Assembly: GCA_016165875.1 (NCBI GenBank)
Contig: JABBOT010000002.1
Location: 28,968,265 to 29,032,264, forward strand
Direction: 5' to 3'
Length of the DNA stretch: 64,000 nucleotides
Origin: Acanthopleura granulata
Lineage: Eukaryota; Mollusca; Polyplacophora; Chitonida; Chitonidae
The stretch's first letter is position 1. Each line of letters opens with the position of its first letter. Positions 48,494 to 60,700 of the stretch are shown here, piece after piece. The notes beneath the pieces were generated by a model that was not told where the DNA came from, searched no databases, and was given only the letters and a program-made list of their open reading frames with translations. The position numbers were made by a program, and so were the translations under genes.

Positions 48494-50104
48494 CTTCTTC
48501 CTCCTCTAGTTCCATCCCTGGTGCCAGCACAATGCTGTGTGGAGATGATGTCGGCTTTTCAAAGGTTTCAACAGATCTATCTGCAGTTTCCCTGTATTGA
48601 CCTTCACTGGCAGAGTACTCCTGCTCTACATGGCCACTCTGAATTAGGCGTTTCTGATAATCCACATCTTCCGGTCCAAAATATCCACCATGTGGAGGTC
48701 TGTAAGATTGGTCTGCTTCCTGGCCAGGACTTGGACTGACTTCTTCCTGAGTCAAAGACAGCTGGTCGGTCTGTTGTTCCAATGATCCAGACCTGGATCT
48801 CACCGTGCGCACTTCTTCAGAGCTTACAACCTTTTGAGACACTAATCTACCATCACCAAGGACTTCCTTCTTGACATTGTAGGCAGTAGAGATTTTGTCA
48901 GATTCTAGAACAGGTTCTTCAAAGAAAGCACACTCTGTACCAGGTACAACTTCTTCCACATCGTACTCCTCTTCAAATCTGCCCCCTTCCGAATCGATTG
49001 ATTTGTGTTTTGTTTTTATATGTTTAACAAGTCTAGAGTGATGGATATGTCTCTTAACATGTTCACCGCTAGGTAAAGGTTCATCTACTTCTTCCACTTG
49101 GCTTTCAGCATGTTCAGGTTCTTCAAACACTTCAATCACATCTTCTTTCTCAGTGCCAGGCACCTCTACATCAGCCTCAAACAAAGGCTCATCGCCCCTT
49201 TCAGATTCCACATGGGTTAAGACATGCTTAACTACGTGACTATGTACCATTTGAGATTTGTGTATTGTACCATCTGGCAACCTTTCCTCTAATGTCTGAA
49301 CATCTCTCATTTCATGTGGTGGCCCTTCTTCTACAACTACATCTGAATAGCCCAGCTCACCTACATGTTGTGGGTGATGTGTAACTACCGTTCCATCAGG
49401 CTTTAAAATACTATATTCAACCTCACCTTTACCAGGTTGGGCCTGTCCAGCATCTTCTGATGTTTTCCTGGAGTCTTCATCAATGTCTTTGTCCAAGGTT
49501 TCAGCTTCTAAATCTGAACTAGAGTTGCTCTCAACACTCTCAGGTGTGCTTTCTCGATCAGATTCTACAAAAGCTGTCTCGGTGCCAGGAATAATCTCAT
49601 CTATCTCATATTCTTCTTCTACACTGCCACCGCCCTCTTCTTGGGACTGGTGGCGTGTTCGGATTTTATGAACCATTCTGTTGTGGATTACCTTCTTCTT
49701 CTTCAACTCTCCACTAGGCAGTTCTTCCTCCACCTTCTCCACTTTCACCTCACATCGAATTGGCTCTTCGAAAGTTTCCACCGTATCTTGCCTTTTTGTC
49801 CCTGGCACTTGAATATCCTCCTCAAAAATTTTGTCTTCTTCGTCAGCATCTATACTATGGATTCGCTTTTTAAAGTGCTTGACTTTTTGACTATGAGAAC
49901 GGTGTGTTCTGTGAACGGTACCATCAGGTAAAACTTCTTCATGCTCTTGGGTGTGAACAGTTTTCTGTATTGCAGGACCTTCTTCCTCTATGATTTCCAC
50001 AATGCTATTGTCCCTCTGTAATTGTCTACGACGTTTAATAGAAGTACCATCAGGAAGCGTGGTTTGATAAACAGTTTGTTCGGTCACAGTTGTTGGATCA
50101 GGGA
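48494..50104 (-). CDS. giant ankyrin-like protein, duplicated LPDGT-module exon (537 codons)
   Basis: 1,611 bases, phase 1 to phase 1 (ctgcattacag|tc to gaag|gtaaat). It contains two tandem modules of about 172 residues (exon residues about 10-182 and 228-398). Each has in order: a first x-P-D-G-T, V/I-E-E-G-P, E-x-L-P-D-G-T-[VI]-H, a basic His/Lys stretch (V-K-H-x-x-x-x-x-H), E-[AE]-D-[IV]-[QE]-V-P-G-T, V-F/T-F-E-E-P, E-x-L-P-S-G-E, a second basic stretch, and E-E-E-Y-[ED]-[IV] followed by V/I-P-G-T-E. It is far less repetitive and more structured-looking than the giant acidic exons. The P-D-G plus basic pattern also recurs in the terminal exon. I do not know a named domain for it. Confidence 0.75.
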
Positions 50105-51786
50105 CTGTAATGCAGAGAAACCAAGCGTTTAGATTTTAGATTGGGATACTGATATCTATGACTCTAGGCTACCGAGCATGCAAGATGGTCCACACTTGTG
50201 ATTCTAGACGTGATTCCGGAGATAAGACAGGACCCTGCCAATTTCATTCAGATTCAAAAAGACAAACTATACAACATTTTTGCAGTTTACTTCTTGGTCT
50301 TGGTGACTCTAAAATGAGCAGTTGGTAAGATTCTTGGTCTCGGTTTGATGAAGTACCAACGAAGTGTGAAATACCTTCCTTGACTGTCAACTTTCATACG
50401 GTGAAATCTGAATGAGTGTTCCACCTACAAGAGAACTTGAGTATCCTTGCAGCTGGAAAGGCCTTAAATATTTTTCCAGTCTACCCTTATGTTTCACCTG
50501 GAACTGATGATTCTTCTCAGCAACTTTTGATTCTTCATCATATTCTAATGGTGTCTGTCTGAAGATGTGAATAATGTATGAATATGTTACAGGGTTGAAA
50601 TAATGCAGTAGAATTTCATGCGATACCATTACGAACTATGGTGTATTGGGTGTACCACTGAAACATACTGTGTATTTTACATTCATTTAACTTTTAATAT
50701 TTGAGGTCACACATGTATGTGTAGTTTGATAGTTATTTAGTTTTTGTAAAACACATCTGTCAAAGTGAAGATTTAATTTTTGAATATTTGATTGTTCCTG
50801 CCACTGTTTACATATTCTTTATTTAGCACTGCATGTATGAAGCATTATATAACATGACCAGATCAAGATCACTCCACAAGTGTATAGGACACGGTAAAAC
50901 TCCCCCATTAAATATGTGAATCACATTTAACTATATAATGTATATGAACACTGAAATGATTTGCTTTGTGAGAGATTTGATATGGAACAGACAAAAGACA
51001 AAACACCATGACACATATGGAAACTGGACATGAACACAAGGCCTTAAATTACACAATGTTCTTTCACATGATACAGTGGTGATTTCTTCCATGTTTCAGA
51101 ATTATATGGTACAAATTTGTGCTGAAACTATCAAAAGGTCAATGAATGATGAAATTGGAAGGCAGGATGATTTTTCAGTTAAAGCAAATGAGTGAGTGGC
51201 ATGAATGGAAGTCTGAAAGTAAATTTCTATGGGATAGAGGTTTGTCATCGAGACATGCAGTTGGGACAGTTGTTGTTTTCAACATAAAGTATTGACATAA
51301 ACCCACATATCTGAAGGTTGTAGGTGTCAAACAGGCGCTAAAAACACATGGGTAACATGTAACACTGTTAGTATACGAATAATGGACACCTAGTGTACAA
51401 ATGAAAACAGACTGTGTTGTACGTTTGGACAGTTGGTCACACAGACACTAATGCAGAACCAGAAAGACAACCTTGGACCTGGTAACTAGTGTCCTAAAAC
51501 AGTCTGACCCTTAAAAAAAATAAAACAAAGTGAAGCGTTGGGCTTTGGAAGTAACTTTTTCTGACATTAACCAACTCAACTGCATGTCCTCATGAACAGA
51601 GGTCCTCAACCCATTCCATGAAAGAATGAAAAACAGAAAAACCATAAATTGACCATAGAGAATGAATCCAATGCCCCAAATGAAGACCTTATTAAGAACC
51701 CTGGACCGATGCACCAGAATACTCTGATCAGACTTAATTCAGCAGATATGGAAAACCAGCCTAAGTTTGCTCCATTCAAACTGTAC
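50105..51786 (-). other. intron, no supported exon
   Basis: 1.68-kb phase 1 intron. An exon-like frame near 50380-50560 has a plausible acceptor but the wrong phase, and is listed as rejected. Confidence 0.6.
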
Positions 51787-54700
51787 CTTTGTCCAGTTGA
51801 AGTTCAAGGTACTGGTCTCCAGTGCCATCAACAGTTGTATCCATCAGGTTTGTCTGATCTCTCTCTGCATCAGCATATGGCGGGACAGCTACACCAGAGA
51901 GTCCAAAGCTGAAATCAGTGCTTTCATCATGATCAGTAACAGAAGTAATTTCAGCGTTAGCTTCATGACTTGGGGAAGGGTGTCCGTCAGGGCCCAGTGT
52001 TTCTGGGGTGAATGAGAGGAAAGTCTCTCGTCTGTCAATACTAAACTCTGGAGTCTCTACCAGTGAAGCCTTCATCTGGTCTTCCCTTTCCATTGCCATT
52101 TCATTCCACTCATCTGAGCCAAAGTCGTCTCCATCCTTAGTCATAAACCTTTCCAGTCGGTCTATACTGACATCTAATTCATTTTCAGACATGTCTTCCT
52201 CCACTTCCTCTCTACCAGACACACATGCGTCAGGAATTTCAGCTGACAACTCTACTGGTTTTTGGCTAATTCCTTCATCTTCTAAGTCTGAGTCACCTTT
52301 TGCAGGTGTCTCTGACTTATCCTTCGTAGTTTCATCTGTAACAGTTTCAATAGGCTGATCTTCATCTTCTTCCTCTGACACAGAACCATATTCATCATCC
52401 ATTTCATCAACGCGGCCTTCACGGATATACGCATCCTCTTCTAGTCCTGCTGGAACCTCTGCTAAAACATCGCTGAATGGGCTGGTTATTTCTTGACCTT
52501 CTTCTTCAGATCTTTCCACATTTTTCTCTGCTTCCTCTTCAAGAAATGATAAGGTATGCAAAATCTGGGTTTTCTCTTGACTTACTTTCTCCTCTGGTGG
52601 CAAATCAGCTTGTTGTAAATCTTTGCATTCCTGTTCTCCAACTGGATACTGATCTAATTCACCATCAGATAAGCCTGACACAAATCGTCTCTCCTCAACC
52701 TTGTCAAATTTTCCCTCACTTTTAAGCTCTGTATTGCTTGTAAAGATGCTGTGAAAGTCCTCATTTATCTCCATGGAATATTTTTCAGTTGTTTCATGAA
52801 AATATTGCCAATCGGCTTCCCTGGTGAAAGTTCTATCTGATACATAAGGTTTTTCTATCCCTTCCTTATACTGCTCATGGGTCACGATTTCTTGTTCTAT
52901 ATCTTCCTCTAATATTAAAAAAGGGTCTTTCTTCACCTCATCACTTGTGTCTAGGTTTTTTCGAACATCATGTCTGTCTTCTTCAGTGTGTTTTTCCTCA
53001 CCTTGACCTTCCTGAAACTCTTTTTCTGTTAGATCTCCGATTTCAGCCAACTGTCCCAATTCAGTGAATACTGGGCGTTTCAGGGCTATCTCTTTCTGGT
53101 GAATGTCGTCTTTTTCCTGGGTAAGACCAGCTTTAACTACCACAGTGCTTTCTTTATCAAGTACCTCATTGGGTACCACATCCTCTTCAATATAACCATC
53201 TTCTGCCAATGGTTTCTCCACCAACTCCCAATCTAAACTTGAGTCATCTTCAGTATATAAATCTTCACCTTGCTTTTCCTCATATCCCTGTTTTAAAACT
53301 TCAGTTTCTCCAACCACTTCCCTTTCCACGCTTGTTTTTTCTGTCTCTTCCCCCATCTCTGGTTTTATCTCAACAAACCCTTGAAGTTCTTCATGTCCCA
53401 CAGATTCACCTTCAAACAACTGATCTTCCATCCTCTGTTCATGAATTTTTGTCTCTGCTGTTTCCAGAAGGTCTTCCTCATACTGCTCTGTTGGCATTAT
53501 TTCCTGGGCCATGTCTTCCTCTAACACATCAAAAGGATCTTTCACTTCCACAGAGGTTGTTTTTCCTTCTTCAGCTTTTTCTGAGGCTGTTCTATCTGAT
53601 ATATAATCCTCTTGTTTCTCAAGTTCTTCAATGGCAGCCTTTTCTCCAGCAGCCTCCTCTTGCAAGGCTCTTTCCTCATGTTCTTCTGTGACCAGTTCAT
53701 CTTCCAATCTATTTTCAATGAGCACCTTTTCCAACAATGGTTCTTCTTCAATAATTTCTTCTGTTGGTCTGTCTGTAGCTTCCATTAGATTTTCAGTGCC
53801 AGGTTTAAGTTCAAATTCGTCAACATCTAGTTTGTGCTCAAATTCTTCCATGACTGGCATTTCTTTATCACTCTCCTCTTTAGGGACAGTTTCCTCAAGC
53901 TCTTCTGTAACTGATTTTCTTTCAAATTCTTCATCCATTACTGGCTTTTCCTCAAATTCTTCCATAGTTGCTGTGTCTTCAACTCTCTCTTCTAGCACAG
54001 ATTTCTGAGCCTCTTCTGTGGCTGGTTTTTGTTCAGATTCTTCCACAACTGTTTTTTCCTCGTATTCTTCCATGATTGGTCTTTCTGCAATATCCTCCTG
54101 TTCAGACACAATTTCCTCAAACTCTTCTGTGGATGACTTCTTTTCAAATTCTTCATCCATGACCGGCTTTGCCTCGAATTCTTCCATAACTGGTGTTTCT
54201 TCAACCTCCTCTTCCAGAACAGGTTTCTGAGTCTCATCTATGACCAGTTTTTGTTCAGATTCTTCCACAAATGCTTTTTCCATGTATTCTTCCATGGCTG
54301 GTGTTTCTGCAATATCCTCCTGTTTAGAGACAGCTTCCTCATGGTCTTCTGTGATTGACTTTGTTTCAAACTCTTCATCCATGACTGGCTTTTCCTCAAA
54401 CTCTTCCTTAATTGGTGTTTCTTCAACCTCCTCTTCCAGGTCAGACATCTGAACCTCTTCCATGACCAGTTTTTGTTCAGATTCTTCCACAACTGTTTTT
54501 TCCTCGTATTCTTCCATGGCTGGTGTTTCTGCAATATCCTCCTGTTCAATGACAGTTTCCTCATGCTCTTCTGAGAATGGCTTCTTTTCAAATTCTTCAT
54601 CCATGACTGCCTTTGCCTCAAATTCTCCCACAATTGGTGTTTTTTCAACCTCCTCTTCCAGAACAGGTTTCTGAGCCTCTTCTGTAGCTGGTTTTTGTTC

Positions 54701-57700
54701 AGGTTCTTCCACAAATGCTTTTTTCTCATATTCTTCCATGGCTGGTGTTTCTGCAATGTCCTCCTGTTCAATGACAGTTTCCTCAAGCTCTTCTGAGAAT
54801 GGTTTCTTTTCAAATTCTTCATCCATGACTGGCTTGGCCTCGAATTCTTCCAAAATTGGTGTTTCTTTAACCTCCTCTTCCAGCACAGATTTCTGAGTCT
54901 CTTCTGTGGCTGGTTTTTGTTCAGATTTTTCTACAACTACTTCTTTCTCGTATTCTTCAATGACTGGTGTTTCTGCAATGTCCTCCTCTTCAGAAACAGT
55001 TTCCTCAAGCTCTTCTGAGAATGGTTTCTTTTCAAATTCTTCATCCATGACTGGCATGGCCTCGAATTCTTCCATAATTGGTGTTTCTTCAACCTCCTCT
55101 TCCAAGGCAGCTTTCTGATCCTCATCTATGGCTGGTTTTTGTTCAGATTTTTCCACAACTACTTCTTTCTCGTATTCTTCAATGACTGGTGTTTCTGCAA
55201 TGTCCTCCTCTTCAGAAACAGTTTCCTCAAGCTCTTCTGAGAATGGCTTCTTTTCAAATTCTTCATCCATGACTGGCGTGGCCTCGAATTCTTCCATAAT
55301 TGGTGTTTCTTCAACCTCCTCTTCCAAGGCAGCTTTCTGATCCTCATCTATGGCTGGTTTTTGTTCAGATTCTTCCACAAATGCTTTTTCCTTGTATTCT
55401 TCCATGACTGGTCTTTCTGCAATGTCCTCCTCTTCAGAAACAGTTTCCTCAAGCTCTTCTGAGAATGGTTTCTTTTCAAATTCTTCACCCATGACCGGCT
55501 TTTCCTCAAATTCTTCCATAATTGGTGTTCCTTCAACCTCCTCTTCCAGGACAGGTTTCTGAGACTCTTCTGTGGCTGGTTTTTGTTCAGATTCTTCCAC
55601 AACTACTTTTTCCTCGTATTCTTCCATGGTTGGTGTTTCTGCAATGTCCTCCTGTTCAGAAACAGCTTCCTCAAGCTCTTCTGTGATTGACTTTGTTTCA
55701 AATTCTTCATCCTTGACTGGCTTTTCCTTAAATTCTTCCATAATTGATGTTTCTTCAACCTCCTCTTCCAGGACAGGTTTCTGAACCTCTTCCATGACCA
55801 GTTTTTGATCAGATTTTTCCACAAATGCTTTTTCCTCATATTCTTCCATGACTGTTGTTTGTGCAATATCCTCCTGTTCAGAAACAGTTTCCTCAAGCTT
55901 TTCTGAGAATGGTTTCTTTTCAAATTCTTCATCCATGACCGGCTTTTCCTGAAATTCTCTCACAACTGCTGTTTCTTCAACCTCCTCTTCCAGGAGAGCT
56001 TTATGAGCCTCTTCTGTGGATGGTTTTTGTTCAGATTCTTCCACAAATGCTCTTTCCTGGTATTCTTCCATGGCTGGTGTTTCTGCAATGTCCTCCTCTT
56101 CAGAGACAGCTTCCTCAAGCTCTTCTGTGACTGACTTCTTTTCAAATTCTTCATCCATGACTGGCTTTGCCTCGAATTCTTCCCTAATTGATGTTTCTTC
56201 AACCTCCTCTTCCAGCACAGATTTCTGAGCCTCTTCCATGACCAGTTTTTGTTCAGATTCTTCCACAACTGTTTTTTCCTCGTATTCTTCCATGACTGGT
56301 GTTTCTGCAATGTCCTCCTGTTCAACGACAGTTTCCTCATGCTCTTCTGAGAATGGCTTCTTTTCAAATTCTTCATCCATGATCGGCTTTTCCTCAAATT
56401 CTCTCATAACTGCTGTTTCTTCAACCTCCTCTTCCAGCACAGATTTCTGAGCCTCTTCTGTGGATGGTTTTTGTTCAGGTTCTTCCACAAATGCTTTTTC
56501 CATGTATTCTTCCATGACTGGTCTTTCTGCAATGTCCTCCTCTTCAGAAACAGTTTCCTCAAACTCTTCTGTGATTGACTTTGTTTCAAATTCTTCATCC
56601 ATGACCGGCTTTTCCTCAAATTCTCTCATAACTGCTGTTTCTTCAACCTCCTCTTCCAGCACAGATTTCTGAGCCTCTTCTATGGATGGTTTTTGTTCAG
56701 ATTCTTCCACAAATGCTTTTTCTTTGTATTCTTCCATGACCGGTCTTTCTGCAATGTCCTCCTCTTCAGAAACAGTTTCCTCAAACTCTTCTGTGATTGA
56801 CTTTGTTTCAAATTCTTCATCCATGACCGGCTTTTCCTCAAATTCTTCCTTAATTGGTGTTTCTTCGACCTCCTCTTCCAGCACAGATTTCTGAGCCTCT
56901 TCCATGACCAGTTTTTGTTCAGATTCTTCCACAACTGTTTTTTCCTCATATTCTTCCATGGTTGGTGTTTCTGCAATGTCCTCCTGTTCAACGACAGTTT
57001 CCTCATGCTCTTTTGAGAATGGTTTCTTTTCAAATTCTTCATCCATGACCGGCTTTTCCTCAAATTCTCTCATAACTGCTGTTTCTTCAACCTCCTCTTC
57101 CAGCACAGATTTCTGAGCCTCTTCTATGGATGGTTTTTGTTCAGATTCTTCCACAAATGCTTTTTCCTTGTATTCTTCCATGACTGGTCTTTCTGCAATG
57201 TCCTCCTCTTCAGAAACAGTTTCCTCAAACTCTTCTGTGATTGACTTTGTTTCAAATTCTTCATCCATGACCGGCTTTTCCTCAAATTCTCTCATAACTG
57301 CTGTTTCTTCAACCTCCTCTTCCAGCACAGATTTCTGAGCCTCTTCTATGGATGGTTTTTGTTCAGATTCTTCCACAAATGCTTTTTCTTTGTATTCTTC
57401 CATGACTGGTCTTTCTGCAATGTCCTCCTCTTCAGAAACAGTTTCCTCAAACTCTTCTGTGATTGACTTTGTTTCAAATTCTTCATCCATGACTGGCTTT
57501 TCCTCAAATTCTTCCTTAATTGGTGTTTCTTCAACCTCCTCTTCCAGCACAGATTTCTGAGCCTCTTCCATGACCAGTTTTTGTTCAGATTCTTCCACAA
57601 CTGTTTTTTCCTCATATTCTTCCATGGTTGGTGTTTCTGCAATGTCCTCCTGTTCAACGACAGTTTCCTCAAGCTCTTCTGAGAATGGTTTCTTTTCAAA

Positions 57701-60700
57701 TTCTTCATCCATGACCGGCTTTTCCTCAAATTCTCTCACAACTGCTGTTTCTTCAACCTCCTCTTCCAGCACTGATTTCTGAGCCTCTTCTATGGATGGT
57801 TTTTGTTCAGATTCTTCCACAAATGCTTTTTCCTTGTATTCTTCCATGACTGGTCTTTCTGCAATGTCCTCCTCTTCAGAAACAGTTTCCTCAAACTCTT
57901 CTGTGATTGACTTTGTTTCAAATTCTTCATCCATGACCGGCTTTTCCTCAAATTCTTCCTTAATTGGTGTTTCTTCAACCTCCTCTTCCAGCACAGATTT
58001 CTGAGCCTCTTCCATGACCAGTTTTTGTTCAGATTCTTCCACAACTGTTTTTTCCTCATATTCTTCCATGGCTGGTGTTTCTGCAATGTCCTCCTGTTCA
58101 ACGACAGTTTCCTCATGCTCTTTTGAGAATGGTTTCTTTTCAAATTCTTCATCCATGACCGGCTTTTCCTCAAATTCTCTCATAACTGCTGTTTCTTCAA
58201 CCTCCTCTTCCAGCACAGATTTCTGAGCCTCTTCTATGGATGGTTTTTGTTCAGATTCTTCCACAAATGCTTTTTCCTTGTATTCTTCCATGACTGGTCT
58301 TTCTGCAATGTCCTCCTCTTCAGAAACAGTTTCCTCAAACTCTTCTGTGATTGACTTTGTTTCAAATTCTTCATCCATGACTGGCTTTTCCTCAAGTTCT
58401 TCCATAATTGGTGTTTCTTCAACCTCCTCTCCCAGTCCAAATTTTTGAACTTCTTTTGTGGCCGGTGTTTGTTCAGATTCTTCCACGACTGCTTTTTCCT
58501 CGTATTCTTTCATGACTTGTGTTTCTGCAGTGTCCTTTGGTTGAGAGACAGTTTCCTCAAGCTCTTCTGAGAATGGTTTCTTTTCAAATTCTTCATAAAT
58601 GACTGGCTTTTCCTCAAGTTCTTCCATAATTGGTGTTTCTTCAACCTCCTCTCCCAGTCCAAATTTTTGAACTTCTTCTGTGGCCGGTGTTTGTTCAGAT
58701 TCTTCCACGACTGCTTTTTCCTCGTATTCTTTCATGACTTGTGTTTCTGCAGTGTCCTTTGGTTGAGAGACAATTTCCTCAAGCTCTTCTGTGATTGACT
58801 CCTTTCCAAATTCTTCAACCATGGCTGGCTTTGCCTCAAGTTCTTCCATGACTGGTGATACATCAACTGCCTCTTCCGGGACAGTTTCGTGAACCTCATC
58901 TCTGGTTGGTTTTTGTTCAGATTCTTCCATAACTGGTTTTTCATCTGTGACTAATGTTTGTTCAAACTCTTCTCCCATGACTGTTTTTTCTCGTAATTCT
59001 TCCATGATTGGCATTTCTTCAATTCCCTCTTCCAGAACTGTGACTGGTTTACGTTCATATTCTTCAATAACTGGTTTTTCCTCAAATTCTTCCATGATTT
59101 GTTCTTCTGCAACATCCTCCTTTTCTGGGCCAGTTTCTTCATGATCTTGTGTGACTGGCTTATGTTCAGTATCTTCTATAACCACTTTGCCCTCAAATTC
59201 TTCCATGATTGGTGTTTCTTCATGTTTTGCCTCTTCAGAGAGTGTTTCTTGTACCTCTTCTGGGACTGGTTTCTGTTCAAATTCTTCCATGATTGGTTCC
59301 TCTTCTATAGAAAGAATTTCCTCAAGCTCTTCTGTGACTGGCTTCTGTTCAAATTCTTCTTCTGTGACTGGCTTTTCCTCAAAGCCTTCCATAACTGGTG
59401 CATCTTCAATATCCTTCTCTACAGAGACAATTTCCCCAAGCTCTTCTGTAACTGATTTCTGTTCAAGTTCTTCATCTTTGACAAGATCTTCCTCAAATTC
59501 TGCTCTGACTGGTGTTTCTTTAACTTCTTCATGGACAACTTTCTGAACCTCTTCTGTGGCTGGTTTTTGTTTAGATACTTCAATATCTGTTTTTTTCTCA
59601 AAATGTTCAATGATTGGCACTCCTTCAATTACCTGCTCTTCCCAGGCAGTTTCCTTAATCTCCTCTACAACTGGTTTCTGTTCAAGTTCTGCCATGAATG
59701 GTTTTTCTTCTTCCTTTCTTTGCAATTCTTCAACATCCTCTTCCAGGGCGGTTTCCTCAAGCCCTTCTGTGACTGGTTTCTGTTCCAGTTCTACTTCTAT
59801 CAGTGATTTTTCCTCAAATTCTTCCACCATTGGAGTTTCTTCAACATACTTTTCCACAACTGCTTCTTCCCACTCTTCCATGATTGGGGTTTCTTCAGTG
59901 TCCTCTTTATGGAGAGTGTCCTCAAGACCTTCTCTGACATATTTCTGTCCGACTGCTTCTACCATGGCTGGTTTTTCCTTGAATTCTTCCATGACTGGTG
60001 TTCCTTCAATGTCCTCTTCCTGGACACTTTCCTGAACCTCTTCTTGATCTGGTTTTTGTTGATATTCTTCCATCACTGTTTTGTCCTCAAATTCTTCCCT
60101 AACCAGTGCTCCCTCAACTACCTGTTCTTCCAAGATTGGTGTTCCTTCACCTTCCTCTTTGAGGACAGCTTCCTCAACGTCTTCCATGGCTGGCTTTTCT
60201 TCAAACTCTTCCATGATTGACTTTTCTTCAACTTCCTCTTCTGGGACAGTCTCCTGAACCTTTTCTGTTTCTGGTTCTTGTTCAGAATCTATCATAACTG
60301 CTTTTTCCTGAAATTTCTCCATGACTTGAGTTTCTTCAACCTCCTCTTCTGTGGCAGCTTCCTCTGGTTCGATTATGAGGGATTCCTCAAATGCTCCCAC
60401 AACTGGTGTTTCTTCAACCTTATCTTCTCGGACAATTTCCGCTAGTCCTTCCGTGGTTGATTTCTGTTCAAATTCTTCCAGGACTGATTTGTGTTCAGAT
60501 TCTTCTGTCAATGGTGTTTCTCCAACCTCTTTTTCAAGGACAGTTTCCTCAGCTGCCTCCTTGACTTGCTTCTGTGCAAACTCTCCTTCTAAGACTGGTT
60601 TATCCTCAAATTCTTCCATGACAGATGTTTCTCCAACCTTCTTTTCAAGGATAGTTTCCTCAGCTCCCTCCGTGACTGGTTTCGGTGAAAACTCTCCTTC

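Noticed and set aside
50387..50629. Exon-like minus-strand frame with acceptor 'cacatcttcag'
   Set aside because: The frame is entered in phase 2 or 0 whereas both flanking exons need phase 1; using phase 1 gives an immediate stop.
53990..58450. Series of 70-codon plus-strand open frames, one per 222 bases
   Set aside because: They are antisense shadows of the coding repeat; each ends at the same position of the unit and has no start context or splice logic of its own.
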